DNA of 64,000 nucleotides from Terriglobia bacterium (GTDB lineage: Bacteria; Acidobacteriota; Terriglobia; Bryobacterales; Bryobacteraceae). Position numbers and translations under genes: made by a program. Shown one piece after another: positions 1-9,900 of the stretch. A model generated the notes under the pieces. That model was not told where the DNA came from. It was given only the letters and a program-made list of their open reading frames with translations, and ran no database searches. Numbering within the stretch: the first letter of the stretch is position 1; every line of letters starts with the position of its first letter. The stretch spans positions 1 through 64,000 of the forward strand of contig JAIQFK010000020.1 in NCBI GenBank assembly GCA_020073305.1. The letters are read 5' to 3'.

Positions 1-147
1 ATCCAAACGGCCGACAAAGCTCCAGATGCTGCGAGCGGGGTGCTCTTCGCCGATGAGTCCCTCAATGTCTACCGGCAGCAGGACGCTCTGGGCACGATCG
101 ATCTCCTCGAAACGGAGTGCCTCGCTTGCATGTTGGTTGGTGTCCAC
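1..147 (-). CDS. Transposase, N-terminal part (IS1182-like), cut by window edge
   Basis: Reading the minus strand from a GTG at 147 gives 49 uninterrupted codons running off the window start. The peptide contains RFEEIDRAQSVLLPVDIEG followed by LIGEEHPARSIWSFVGRLD. This pattern (short lead, LLP, then a hydrophobic-E/D-H-PAR/LAR-hydrophobic helix ending in LD) is how DDE transposases of the IS1182/IS4-like group begin. An in-frame TAA lies four codons upstream of the GTG and no in-frame ATG occurs in between, so GTG is the likely start. The catalytic DDE core would lie outside the window, so intactness cannot be judged. It points away from the PQQ-propeller gene in the same direction, 88 bases downstream of that gene's stop. 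The family assignment rests on a short segment. Confidence 0.72.
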   Translation of the reverse strand, partial: MDTNQHASEALRFEEIDRAQSVLLPVDIEGLIGEEHPARSIWSFVGRLD

Positions 148-235
148 AAATCGAGTTTACGGATTCACCGAATATTTTCAAGTGAGCGCCTCGATTTTTT
201 CACAGCTTCCTGTCCCCACTTCCACCCGATTAGCG

Positions 236-1474
236 TTACATGACACTCCAGAAGGCCAGCGTGGTTGCGTCCTTGATCACCACGCCATCCCGCAGGACCA
301 GGGGGTGCGCCCACGTGGGGCTGTCGGCTACGGTATAGGTGCGGAGCGGTTCGAAGCCCTGGCCGGCCGCCTTTGCGATCGCGAGTTCCCCACCGTCTTT
401 CAGCAAGATCAAGTTCTCCCGGCTGATGACGATGGCTGTGTTATCGCCCTGGCGGGGAGGGCCGGTCCACCGGGTCGCTCCCGTGTGCGCGTCCAGGCAG
501 AAGATCTGGCCCTTCTTGTAGTGCGAGAAGCCGAAAATCAAATCGCCTCCGAGTACTGGGGAACTCATGTACATCGAGACATCCCGATTGCGCCAGACCG
601 TTTCCGCAGTCCACTTTCCTTCTTTCATGGCGGGGTGGACGGCGAAAACACCCTTCTCCAGGCCGGAGAATATGACCAGGTCGCCGTAGAGCAGTGGAGT
701 GGGAATGTTCTGGACGTACTCCGTGCTGAAGGGGATCTGCCACAGTAATTGGCCCGTGGCGGCCGAAACACCGACAATGTTGTTCTGCGTCTCAGTGATC
801 ACCTGCCGGGCGCCGCCAAGGTCCGCAACAATGGGAGAAGCGTATGCCGGGCCGTCGCCCGACCATTGCCACTTCACCTCACCCGAGCCGGCGTCAAAAG
901 CGGTCAACGCGCCGTTATCGTGCCCTCCGACGTGAGCGATCAGCAGACCGTGATCCACCACCGGTGACATGGCGGTGCCGTAAAGGGGCGACGTCTGGCG
1001 GTATTGCTTTGAGAAGTCTTTTCGCCACTGCACTCGACCTGTCGCCGCGTCCCAGCAGGTCAGAATGCCGGCGATTCCCAACGTGTATAGCTTGCCCTCG
1101 TAGAACACCGGCGTGGATTTTGGGCCTTCGCCGTGGCTCTCTGCCGCCGGATTCATTTTGTAAGGCGCTGGATAAGATTCCTGCCAGAGGATCTTGCCGC
1201 TGGATAGATCGATGCTCGATGCGACTTCCTTATCTTGTTGCCGCGTAAAAACAAAAAACCTGCCGGCCGACAGAATCGGCGAGGAGTGCCCCTCGCCTAC
1301 CGTGAGTTTCCAGCGCAGTTGAAGATGCTCGGGCCAGGATGCCGGTGCAGACGTGCTGCTTGACGTGCCATCGCGATGGGGTCCCCGCCACTGGGGCCAG
1401 TCGTCACCGGTTGCGGCGGTCAAAACCGCACTGAGTAACAAGGGTAACATCCAGTTATGGCGGATTACTCGCAC
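236..1474 (-). CDS. Secreted PQQ-type beta-propeller repeat protein
   Basis: About 412 residues. A GTG start at 1474 is preferred: it lies one base after the stop of the upstream methyltransferase and has a GGAG ribosome site 10 bases upstream. It gives a signal peptide with basic residues (MRVIRHNW) followed by the hydrophobic stretch LPLLLSAVLTAA. The mature protein opens with DDWPQWRGPHRDGTS, the usual N-terminal signature of acidobacterial and planctomycete PQQ-like (BamB/quinoprotein-dehydrogenase-type) propellers. Repeated blades of the type 'D..SG...W' follow (FDAGSGEVKWQW, SAATGQLLWQI, LDAHTGATRW). No cytochrome motif is present, so it is probably a periplasmic binding or scaffold propeller and not a complete dehydrogenase. 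It is the last gene of the BMC-recJ series. The substrate is unknown. Confidence 0.85.
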   Translation of the reverse strand: MRVIRHNWMLPLLLSAVLTAATGDDWPQWRGPHRDGTSSSTSAPASWPEHLQLRWKLTVGEGHSSPILSAGRFFVFTRQQDKEVASSIDLSSGKILWQESYPAPYKMNPAAESHGEGPKSTPVFYEGKLYTLGIAGILTCWDAATGRVQWRKDFSKQYRQTSPLYGTAMSPVVDHGLLIAHVGGHDNGALTAFDAGSGEVKWQWSGDGPAYASPIVADLGGARQVITETQNNIVGVSAATGQLLWQIPFSTEYVQNIPTPLLYGDLVIFSGLEKGVFAVHPAMKEGKWTAETVWRNRDVSMYMSSPVLGGDLIFGFSHYKKGQIFCLDAHTGATRWTGPPRQGDNTAIVISRENLILLKDGGELAIAKAAGQGFEPLRTYTVADSPTWAHPLVLRDGVVIKDATTLAFWSVM

Positions 1475-1475
1475 C

Positions 1476-2513
1476 TTAGACTTTCTCCATCCAGAAACAG
1501 CTTCCCTCATCTAAGTCCGGCATGTTTCGTTGGAACCACGCTTGCTGCGCATTTTGCATATAACTAAGGAACAACAAGATGCGGAAGTGTTCATTGTATT
1601 CCAGGAAGGCGCGCAGCAGGTACGCTTCATTCCATGCGCGACCTTCCATCAACCAGGCATCCGGGTACTCAAAATCTCTATAGATGTCATGTAAGTGAAT
1701 AACGACTCCCGATTTTAGCCTTGGCAGAATCTCAAAAAAGATGTAATTTACATCACTGCTGAGTTTCGAGACATGCGAGGAATCGATGAAAAGCACGTCA
1801 CCCGCATTCAGTTGGTCAAACATTTGAAGGTCCACGTCCTGCACCTTGCGTTCGATGATGGTCAACGGATCGGCAGATTGGGTGACGAGCGATCGCAAGA
1901 GTTCGGCATTCGGATCAATAGAAACAATCTCTGTCTGTGACCCAAAGGAAAGGCGATTCGTGTCCAGAATTGCGCAAGTAGAGAATCCTGATCCGATTTC
2001 TATAAGTCGTCGCGGACGAAGATCGTTCAACATACAAAACAAAATCACGCTATCTGTATATGAGTAGTGTGGATTCTCTGCAGCGTAAAGCAGACTCGGA
2101 AGAGACCGGCCTTTGAATGGGACTAACGGATAGTGAGCCTGGAGGCGCTCAAGTACCTCTAACTGTGAGGCGTCACCTAGGTGGACGGCCGGCACCTCTC
2201 TTAGGGGAGAGAGCGGGCGTGCAAGATGTTCTTCGACATCTCTTCTCGACGGGAAAGGGGAGTAGAAGTGGCCCGGAGCCACGAACTGCACAGTGTTGAA
2301 GCCGTCCAGGATCTCTCGCAGCCCCTGGCGTTCATCCGTTACCTCAGCCAGCCGGTCCTGTAGGCCTACCCGCGCTTCGGTAAGTTCTTTAATGTGGTTC
2401 TCGGCGTCCACCAGTTTGCCGTTCGTGGCATTCAGCAGGTTGGTTAGTCGGATTCGTTCGTTAACTGCCCAGTTCGGCAGCAGCATCACCTTGATGACAG
2501 ATCGAAGCCTCAC
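1476..2513 (-). CDS. Class I SAM-dependent methyltransferase (Methyltransf_24-like) with N-terminal coiled coil
   Basis: 345 residues. The GTG start overlaps the recJ stop by four bases (GTGA), indicating translational coupling. Residues about 20-70 are charged and heptad-like (NLLNATNGKLVDAENHIKEL and onward), consistent with a coiled coil. The catalytic part holds the SAM-binding motif RLIEIGSGFST (about 170-179), an acidic post-motif segment (EIVSIDPN) and VLFIDSSHVSKLSSDVNY, the pattern of class I methyltransferases of the Methyltransf_24 type often found with cell-surface sugar or polyketide genes. HLHDI and a C-terminal aromatic segment follow. Base composition is less GC-rich than its neighbours, which could reflect later acquisition. 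The acceptor substrate cannot be told from sequence. Confidence 0.82.
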   Translation of the reverse strand: MRLRSVIKVMLLPNWAVNERIRLTNLLNATNGKLVDAENHIKELTEARVGLQDRLAEVTDERQGLREILDGFNTVQFVAPGHFYSPFPSRRDVEEHLARPLSPLREVPAVHLGDASQLEVLERLQAHYPLVPFKGRSLPSLLYAAENPHYSYTDSVILFCMLNDLRPRRLIEIGSGFSTCAILDTNRLSFGSQTEIVSIDPNAELLRSLVTQSADPLTIIERKVQDVDLQMFDQLNAGDVLFIDSSHVSKLSSDVNYIFFEILPRLKSGVVIHLHDIYRDFEYPDAWLMEGRAWNEAYLLRAFLEYNEHFRILLFLSYMQNAQQAWFQRNMPDLDEGSCFWMEKV

Positions 2514-4255
2514 GCGGCCGCTCCCGCCGGGCGCACGTCGCGCAGCACCGCGCTCCAGCCCGGCAATCCATTCGCGGCGGAATAAGAATCTTCTTCAAGG
2601 ACCAGCGCGGCGTCCATGCGTGCGCCGGAGGTGAACTCGGCGATTCGGTCTGCGAAGTTCCAGGCTTTCAGCCAGAGCGTGCGCCCGTCCTGACGGAGCG
2701 GCACGCGCAGGTGCTTCTCTTTCCAGAGGACGGGTGGCCCGGCCACCTCGACACCCATGGCCGCAAAAATGGGAGCAGGATGGCCGCATCCAAACGGCGC
2801 CAGCGAAGAAATCTCCGCTACGGCTTTTTGGTTGATCTCGCGCAGCGTGATGATGCCATCGATGTCCAGCTCCGGGCGAAAGTCCTCCGCGGTGAGGCGG
2901 GTGGCGGCATAGTCCTGGAACCTGCGGCGGAAAGTGGCTACGTCTTTCGCAGCCAATGTCAGCCCGGCGGCATGGTAATGGCCGCCGAATTTCACCAGCA
3001 GCTCCGGCATGGATTCGAGCGCCTTCAGCAAATGGAATGCCCGGATGCTGCGCCCGGAGCCCTGTGCAAAACCGCTTTCCGCATCCTCACTGAGCACAAA
3101 CACCGGCCGGTGAAAGCGCTCGACCAGCCGGCTGGCCACAATACCCAACACGCCCCGATGCCAGTTGAGGCCAGAGAAGACCAGCGCGGGCTGCGAATCA
3201 TCCACCGGGGCCCGCGCACACTCCGCGAGAATGGTTTCGGTAATTTCGGCCTCGGTTTTTTGCCGCTCGGTGTTGAGTGCGTGCAATTGTCCGGCGAGGT
3301 CGCGCGCGCGGCGCACATCCGTCGTCAGCAGCATCTCGATCACGTCGTTGGCGGTGGCCATGCGTCCGGCCGCGTTCATGCGCGGCGCGATGCGAAACGC
3401 CACCTGTGTGGCGGAAGGAACGCTGCCCCCACTGAACCCCGCAACTTCGAGCAGCGCGCGCAAACCCGGATTGCGAATGTCGCGCAGGCCGTTCAGCCCG
3501 TGTTTCACGATGATGCGGTTTTCACCCGTCAGCGGGACGACGTCCGCCACCGTCCCGATTGCCACCAGCTTGAGAAACGATTCGAGCACGCGGCGCAGCT
3601 TATCTTGCGGCCAGTCCAGGCCCGCCAGCAGGGCCTGCACCAGTTTGAATGCCACGCCCACGCCGCAGAGATTCTTTTCGGGGTAATCGCAATCGGGACG
3701 GTTCGGATTCAGCACCGCGAGCGCCGGCGGCAGCTCGGCTTCGGGCAAGTGGTGATCGGTGATGATGACGTCGATGGAGAGTTCGCGCGCGCGCCGCACC
3801 ACTTCCGCCGCGCGGATCCCGGTATCCACGCTGATGATGAGAGAAACGCCGCGGCCGGCGGCTGTTTCCACCACCTCCGGGCGCATGCCGTAGCCGTCCC
3901 GAAGCCGGTCCGGAACGTGGAAGTCCGCGGCGCCGCCAGCCATTTCGATGGCGCGCTTGAGGATCACGACGGATGTGGTGCCGTCCACATCGTAATCGCC
4001 GTAGATCAGGATCTGTTCCCGGTTGCGAATCGCACGTGTCAGGCGCTCGAGCGCGCAGTCCATGCCGCGCAGCTTAAGCGGGTCATGCAGATCGTCGAGG
4101 GAAGGGCAGAGAAAATGGCGTGCGGTGACGGCGTCCTGGAGTCCCCTGCCGTACAGTACGCTGGCCGCCGGAAGCCCGATGCCGAGCGCCTGGGCCAGCG
4201 CTCCCACACCATTGCGGTCTAGCGGTTGAAACAGCCAGCGCGCGGCTTGTGCCAT
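2510..4255 (-). CDS. recJ: Single-stranded-DNA-specific exonuclease RecJ
   Basis: 581 residues, a normal RecJ length. RecJ is the 5'-3' single-strand exonuclease of RecF recombination, mismatch repair and base excision repair, working in the cytoplasm with Mn2+ or Mg2+. Conserved DHH-family motifs are visible: YGDYDVDGTTS (about 85-95), the metal-binding DHH in VIITDHHLPEAELP (167-169), NPNRPDCDYPEKNLCGVGV, and the DHHA1-type segment with FGGHYHAAGLTL. The ATG is six bases after the stop of the small upstream gene and the stop overlaps the start of the downstream methyltransferase. It therefore appears co-transcribed with a microcompartment shell protein and an aldehyde dehydrogenase, an unusual setting for recJ. 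Confidence 0.95.
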   Translation of the reverse strand: MAQAARWLFQPLDRNGVGALAQALGIGLPAASVLYGRGLQDAVTARHFLCPSLDDLHDPLKLRGMDCALERLTRAIRNREQILIYGDYDVDGTTSVVILKRAIEMAGGAADFHVPDRLRDGYGMRPEVVETAAGRGVSLIISVDTGIRAAEVVRRARELSIDVIITDHHLPEAELPPALAVLNPNRPDCDYPEKNLCGVGVAFKLVQALLAGLDWPQDKLRRVLESFLKLVAIGTVADVVPLTGENRIIVKHGLNGLRDIRNPGLRALLEVAGFSGGSVPSATQVAFRIAPRMNAAGRMATANDVIEMLLTTDVRRARDLAGQLHALNTERQKTEAEITETILAECARAPVDDSQPALVFSGLNWHRGVLGIVASRLVERFHRPVFVLSEDAESGFAQGSGRSIRAFHLLKALESMPELLVKFGGHYHAAGLTLAAKDVATFRRRFQDYAATRLTAEDFRPELDIDGIITLREINQKAVAEISSLAPFGCGHPAPIFAAMGVEVAGPPVLWKEKHLRVPLRQDGRTLWLKAWNFADRIAEFTSGARMDAALVLEEDSYSAANGLPGWSAVLRDVRPAGAAA

Positions 4256-4261
4256 GCCCGC

Positions 4262-4756
4262 TCAGTTATTGGAATAAAACCCGCCCAGCGAACCATCATC
4301 TTCTTCCTCCTCCTGGACAGGCAAGTGGCTGGTGATCTCGTCGCAAACGCCGAGAAACTCTTCGTACCAGTCGGGGCGGAGCTCGTAGACGTACATGCGG
4401 GCGTGGTGGTCGAAAGCGAGCTCGAGCGAGCAGGTGACCCCTTCATAGCCCCGGACCGCGCGCACCCGGCGTTCCAGTTCCAGGCGGTCGTCGGCCGGAA
4501 AGTCGCTCTCATCGAGCTGTTCGAGCGCTTCCTCGATCTCCGATCCGTCGAAATCCCGCGAAGCAAAAAGAATCATCTTGCAGCCGATTTTCTGCGCGGT
4601 ATCGAGAAACATCTGGTAGTCGGGGTAGCGCTCGGTGTCCCAGGTCACCATGGGCAAGCCTTCGAGGCCGCCCGCATGGCTGTGAAACACGACAAACCCG
4701 GAGCTATCCAGATACTCGAGGATTTCGCGTTTCAGAGTGTCGAGGTTGAGATCCAC
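4262..4756 (-). CDS. Conserved small acidic protein, function unknown
   Basis: 164 residues with no signal peptide or membrane segment. It begins MDLNLDTLKREILEYLDSS and contains FVVFHSHAGGLEGLP, followed by a mixed alpha/beta pattern and a strongly acidic end (VQEEEEDDGSLGGF). I do not recognise the family. High third-position GC, spacing of 6 bases to recJ and 11 bases from the aldehyde dehydrogenase support a real gene inside the operon. The acidic tail before an aromatic residue loosely recalls acidic C-terminal tails that contact partner proteins, but that is only a resemblance. Confidence 0.75.
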   Translation of the reverse strand: MDLNLDTLKREILEYLDSSGFVVFHSHAGGLEGLPMVTWDTERYPDYQMFLDTAQKIGCKMILFASRDFDGSEIEEALEQLDESDFPADDRLELERRVRAVRGYEGVTCSLELAFDHHARMYVYELRPDWYEEFLGVCDEITSHLPVQEEEEDDGSLGGFYSNN

Positions 4757-4767
4757 GGATTCGTCCT

Positions 4768-6546
4768 TCAGCGCTGGGTCAGAACCAGAATATCAAAGCG
4801 GTCACCCAACTCGCGGGCCGACGGGGTAACGATGGTCTTGGGACCGATGTAGATTTTTTGCCCGCCCTCGACGGCTGCACGCACATCGGCCTCGCAGACA
4901 AAGCCGGTGACGGAAATAGTCGGAGCCGGTGGATCTGGGATTGGGGGGCTGGGATTGGGGGGCTGAGGAGCCGAGGCGCGGCGGGCGGAGAGGAAACGAT
5001 CGACTACCTCCCTGATGATGTTGGCTTTCGGAGCGGTCATTGGCTCCGCGGCGCCGGTCACGATACCGCGTGCGCTCAAATATTTTTCGACGGCGGTGAC
5101 CAGGGTCTCGCGATGGATCACGGGGGCCTGCGCACTCGGCGTCTTGGCCGGAGCCGCGGCTGCCTGCGGGGGCGGGATCTCGAAGGCCTCCTCCGGTTTT
5201 CGCACGGCGTAAGCCAGCCGTTTGACATTGATCAGGTGCAGCGGGCCGATGTTGTCGCCGGTAATGTTGCCGGCGATGGCGCCGCAGCCCAGCGTCATGG
5301 ACGGGAAGACGTTGGTGGTGATGCCGGTTGAGCCCTGCGGTGCGGGCGTGTTCACCAGTACGCGAAACGCCGGCATCTCCAGCGCGAACTGGCGTATCCT
5401 GGCGTCGTCCTGCGAAAAAATCACGCAGGTGTGACCCAGGCCGCCGAAGCGCAGCAGGCTGCGGCACGTCTCGAGGCCTGCGGAAAAATCCTTCACAAAA
5501 TACAGCGCGAGAACCGGCGAGAGTTTTTCCGCCGATAACGGGTGCTGCTTGCCTACGCCGTCCATCTGAACGACCAGGACCGGCGTATCGGGTGGAACTT
5601 CGAAGCCGGCCATCTGCGCGATCTTGGTGGCCGGCTGGCCGACGCATTTTGGATTCACCGTCCAGTTCGGCGTCAGCAGGAGCTTGCCGAGCGCGTCCTT
5701 CTGCTGCGCGTCACAGAAAAACGCTTTCTGCGATTTCAGCTCAGCGAGCATGCGGTCGCGCAAGGCCTCTTCGGCGACGATCGCCTGTTCGCTTGAGCAG
5801 ACCGTGCCGTAGTCGAACGATTTGCCTTCGATGACTTTGTGAACCGCATCGGCCACGTCCGCGGTGTGCTCGATCAGCACCGGTACGTTTCCCGGCCCCA
5901 CGCCAAACGCCGGCTTGCCGCTGGAGTACGCAGCTTTGACGATGCCGTGCCCGCCGGTGGAAAGGATCACGCCGGTGCGCTCGTGATGCATCAGCTCTTT
6001 GGTGGATTCGAGCGTCGTCGTGGTGACGCAGCCGATAATGTCCTCCGGCGCGCCGGCTTCGAGTGCCGCGCGGTAGAGCAAGTCGACCGTTGCGCACGTG
6101 CAGCGGAGTGCATTGGGATGCGGGCTGACCACGATGGCGTTCCCCGCTTTGAGCGAAATCAGAATCTTGAAAATCGCGGTGGAAGTGGGATTGGTAGTGG
6201 GAAGGATGGCTGCCACGACGCCCACCGGGACGGCGATTTCGACGACGCGCTCCTCCGGCAGCTCGCGGATAACGCCGACCGTTTTCAGGCCACGCATCTT
6301 GCGCGGCAGCAGGTCCGCGCAAAGCAGGTTCTTGGCAAGCTTGTCTTTGGCGTTGCCGTAGCCGGTCTCTTCAACCGCCAGTTCGGCCAGACGGCGGGCG
6401 TGCGCGCGGCCTGCCGCGGCCATGCGCTCCACGATGGCATCTACCTGTTCTTGAGTATAGGAGCGGTACTTCTGCCAAGCCGCGTAGGCTTTCTCGACCT
6501 TGCTCCGGGTCTCCTGAATGGAGACCAGGTCCTTATCCGCGAGCAT
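4768..6546 (-). CDS. CoA-acylating aldehyde dehydrogenase, microcompartment type, with C-terminal extension
   Basis: 592 residues. The first about 460 match EutE/PduP-like enzymes, which convert an aldehyde, CoA and NAD+ to acyl-Co[17 protein letters not shown] (about 114-129), [16 protein letters not shown] (215-223) and catalytic Cys250 in [12 protein letters not shown]. The family is usually about 460-500 residues; here an extra about 130 follow. The extension holds an Ala/Pro linker, helix [16 protein letters not shown] (about 480-495), a second linker, helix [16 protein letters not shown] (about 508-523), a Pro-rich stretch, and a last about 50 residues with [15 protein letters not shown]...[11 protein letters not shown]. 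Both helices resemble encapsulation peptides; the tail resembles segments of other BMC-associated proteins. Its ATG shares one base with the shell gene stop (TGATG). Confidence 0.92.
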   Translation of the reverse strand: MLADKDLVSIQETRSKVEKAYAAWQKYRSYTQEQVDAIVERMAAAGRAHARRLAELAVEETGYGNAKDKLAKNLLCADLLPRKMRGLKTVGVIRELPEERVVEIAVPVGVVAAILPTTNPTSTAIFKILISLKAGNAIVVSPHPNALRCTCATVDLLYRAALEAGAPEDIIGCVTTTTLESTKELMHHERTGVILSTGGHGIVKAAYSSGKPAFGVGPGNVPVLIEHTADVADAVHKVIEGKSFDYGTVCSSEQAIVAEEALRDRMLAELKSQKAFFCDAQQKDALGKLLLTPNWTVNPKCVGQPATKIAQMAGFEVPPDTPVLVVQMDGVGKQHPLSAEKLSPVLALYFVKDFSAGLETCRSLLRFGGLGHTCVIFSQDDARIRQFALEMPAFRVLVNTPAPQGSTGITTNVFPSMTLGCGAIAGNITGDNIGPLHLINVKRLAYAVRKPEEAFEIPPPQAAAAPAKTPSAQAPVIHRETLVTAVEKYLSARGIVTGAAEPMTAPKANIIREVVDRFLSARRASAPQPPNPSPPIPDPPAPTISVTGFVCEADVRAAVEGGQKIYIGPKTIVTPSARELGDRFDILVLTQR

Positions 6547-6839
6547 CAGCCAAGCGCTTTTTTGGCGGGTCCGGCGCCGGGAAGAATCTTTTCCGCCTCT
6601 TCATGCACGCGGGGGATGACGTGGACACTCACCAGTTCACCCACGCGGCGCGCTGCGGCGGCGCCCGCGTCGGTGGCGGCTTTGACCGCGCCTACATCGC
6701 CGCGCACCGTGACCGTCACGTAGCCGGCGCCGATGTATTCCTTGCCGGCGAGTACCACGTTGGCGGTTTTCACCATTGCGTCGGCGGCTTCAATTGCACC
6801 AATCAAGCCCTTCGTTTCAATCAGGCCGAGAGCCTCCAT
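6546..6839 (-). CDS. Bacterial microcompartment shell protein, BMC-H (single BMC domain)
   Basis: 97 residues, the normal length of a hexamer-forming BMC-H protein (PduA/EutM/CcmK type). Signature [20 protein letters not shown] is followed by [42 protein letters not shown] and [18 protein letters not shown] longer reading frame continues upstream, but GGAGG four bases before this ATG fixes the start. It is the first gene of the series that continues into the aldehyde dehydrogenase. It is the only shell gene in the window: no BMC-P (pentamer) or BMC-T gene is present, so a closed shell would need genes elsewhere. Confidence 0.95.
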   Translation of the reverse strand: MEALGLIETKGLIGAIEAADAMVKTANVVLAGKEYIGAGYVTVTVRGDVGAVKAATDAGAAAARRVGELVSVHVIPRVHEEAEKILPGAGPAKKALG

Positions 6840-6875
6840 GTCGCCTCCAGGGAAACATTCACGGTAACACAGTTG

Positions 6876-6910
6876 CAAAAAAATAGGGGATCTCCATTCA
6901 AGAGATCCCC
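6876..6910 (-). terminator. Rho-independent terminator after the Oar-like receptor gene
   Basis: A perfect 9-bp inverted repeat (GGGGATCTC at 6886-6894, GAGATCCCC at 6902-6910, 7-base loop) is followed on the minus strand by TATTTTTTTG. It lies 24 bases after the stop of the receptor gene and before the BMC-H gene, so it should separate the two transcripts. Confidence 0.9.
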
Positions 6911-6933
6911 GAGGGAGGTACTCGATTTGACGG

Positions 6934-9900
6934 TTAGAACTCGATGCGGGCGGAAATCTGACCGGTACGGTAGCCGCCGAAATCAGAACCGCGTGCACTC
7001 GTGATCTGACCATAGGAGCTGTTGTCTATGGACAGCACGGGATCGGCCAGGTTCACGTGGTTGAAAATATTCGTGAACGAGCCTTCGATCTTGATCTTGA
7101 ACCGTTCGGTAACGGCGAAGGACTTGCCCAGCGCGGTCGAGAGATTGACCGACCCAGGGCCCGTCACCACGCCCAGGCCGGCGTTCCCGAAGCGGCCGAT
7201 CGGAGCCAGGTCGGATCCCGGGTTATCGCCGATGGTGCAAGGTTGCCCGGTCGTCCATCCCGGAGTCCCGGGGCAGACGAACGCGTTCGGATCGAGCCAC
7301 TGATTGGCGGTCGGGTTGGAGAGTGAGCCATTTCCTACACGGTCCGGATGCTGTGGACGGCCGATGACGCCGGAACCTGTGCCGGACGGATCACCATCAC
7401 TAAAGTAGGGGGTCTCGTAAGGCCCGCTCTGCACCAAAAAGATATTGCTGAGCCTCCATCCGCCCAGCACCGCATGCGCTAAGCGGCTCGAATTCGACAT
7501 GAATTGCCGCCCGCGTCCGAACGGCAACTCATAAACCGCCGTCGTAAGCCAGCGGTGCTGGCGCGTGCCCCACACGGGACCATATTCAGCACCGCGATTC
7601 AGGTAGTCCATCGTCCGGCCGCCGGAATTTTCCCCTGCGAACGAACCTTGCGGTTGCGGACCCTGGTTGTCCGCCAGATTCTTGGCGAATGTGTAGGTTG
7701 AATTGAACGTAAATCCATGCTGGAAGCGATGCGTGATTTCAATCTGTGCGGAATTATAGTTCATGGTGGCGCCCACTGCGCGGGTGTTCACCACTCCCCA
7801 GTTCGGAAACGGACGGCTGCTCAACGGCTGTGATGCATAGAACTGCGTCGAATATGTGGACTGGTTCAGATTGGGCGCCCAGACCAGATCTCGCGTCCCC
7901 TGACCGATGTAGGAAACGCGCAGGCCGGTGTTGAATCCCAGGTCGCGATCGATCGAGAAGTTCCACTGCATGGTATAGGGCTCTTTCCAGTGGATGTCGT
8001 TGGCGGTGCCGAAGTAAGCCGTGCCATAGGGATTCACGGTAATCCCGCTGCCGCCGGTGCTGACGTTCGGCCACTGGAAAATGGGGCCGCCCGTTGCGGC
8101 GACATTGTTATACGTGAACGTTGCGGACTGAAGCGTGCCCGTCAAGGCGTAGTAGATGGAGCCCATGCTGGGAGTGTCGTACATGCCGAAGCCGCCACGG
8201 AGAACGGTCTTGTCATTCGAAAACGGGCGGAACGCAAACCCGAATCGAGGAACGATGCGCGAAGGAGCTGTCCGCAAGCCTTGCGGCAAATGCGCGTGGC
8301 TCGCATCGAATACCGGAGTGCATGGCGCGCCATTGACCGATGGACCGGTCGTACTGTTGTACTGCGGGCAGGCGTCGAAGGAGGCGAGAAATCCCGGGGC
8401 CAGTGTGCTCTCCGCGCCATTGGGATACACCACCAGGCCCGATTTCGCTACGCTGGGATCAAAGTTCCCGATATTGCCAAATGCATCCGTGTACCCCGGA
8501 TGGTATTCCCAACGGAGCCCATATTCCAGGGTCAGACGCGAGTTCACGCGGAAGGCATCCTGCGCGTATATCCCATATTGCATGGAGAGGCCAAAGTTGT
8601 CGTGCTTCACGTCGTCGATCGAAGTGTCGTGAGGAATGCCAAGCAGGAAGTCGGCGAACGGATCGCCCGTGAAGGCGCCCGTGAAGTTGTATTGGCCGTA
8701 ATTGTCACCGGACAGGAAGCCGAGTGCGGAAACAGCTTTGATCCGGCGGATGTCGAATCCGAACTTCATCGTGTGGCGGCCCACCGTCCAGGTTGTATTG
8801 TTATTCCACTGGTAGGTATTATTCTGGGACACCGCGTTGCCGCGATCGGTGTTCAGTCCCTGGTAGTTTGTAATGCTGACATCCGGAAGTCCGTTGAACG
8901 GAAAGCTCGGGCCGACGCCCACCAGGCCCAGAGAGTTGGTGAACTTGGCGCCATCAAACGGTAAAACCTGGGTGCTCGGATTCAGCGTGAAGCCGAAGCG
9001 AAACTCGTTGATCAGGTTGGGCCGGAGATTCCAGTTCCACGAAACCACGAGCATTTTGTACTTGTCGGTTTGGTTTTCGGAAGGAACCAGCAGACTCTGC
9101 GGATTGGCGTTGCCGATGCTCTTCCACGTCCAGCGGCCAAACAGCGACATGTTCGATGTCAGGTAATGATCGATCCGAACGTCATACTGATCGGAGTGGA
9201 GGCTGAAATCGTGATTGGCGATGTAATTCGCGGCGTGCACGGAGTTTACATCGCCGGCGTTCGGAAGCGGATACAGAGTTAGAAATCCCTGCGCTACGGA
9301 ACTGATGCGGTTCGAGGGAATCTGATTATTTGGAAATGGCTTTCCGGTGGTCGGGTCTGTGATCGTAATGCCGGTTCCTGAGAAATCACCATTGCGCAAG
9401 GCTTGCGTGGGAACTTCATTCTGGATGGTCTGCGCGCGCGGGAAGCGAAAACCTTCGTAAGTGCCGAAGTAAAATGTCTTGTTCTTGCCGTTGTACAGCT
9501 TGGGAATCAAGACCGGACCACCCATCGTGGCGCCAAAATCATTTCCCACCAACTGCGGCTTTACCTGCTCGCCAAACGCGGTCGCATTCAGATCGCGGTT
9601 CTGGAAATACCAGAACAGGTCGCCATGCATTTCGTTCGTCCCGCTCTTGGATATGGTCGTAACGTCGCCCACGGCTCCGAACTCCGCCGTGTTCCCCACT
9701 CCTTGTACCTTGATCTCCGCAATACTCTCCAGCGACGGAAAGGCCTGTTGCAGCGGGCCGTTGCCGCCCACGGCGGTGATCGAGATCCCATCCACCGAAA
9801 ACTGCGACATCGACTGAATGCCGCCCTGGATGGAAAAGTTGCCGTTGTCATCCGGCTGCACGCCGGGCAGAGTCGCAATCAAGGCGTAGGGACTCGTGCT

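Noticed and set aside
2711-4222. 503-codon open frame on the plus strand over recJ
   Set aside because: It is the complementary shadow of recJ in GC-rich DNA; the peptide is low-complexity (His/Arg/Gln-rich) with no motif, while the minus strand has complete RecJ motifs.
6840-7013. N-terminal extension of the BMC shell gene
   Set aside because: The extension overlaps the receptor terminator and lacks BMC similarity; GGAGG fixes the start at 6839.
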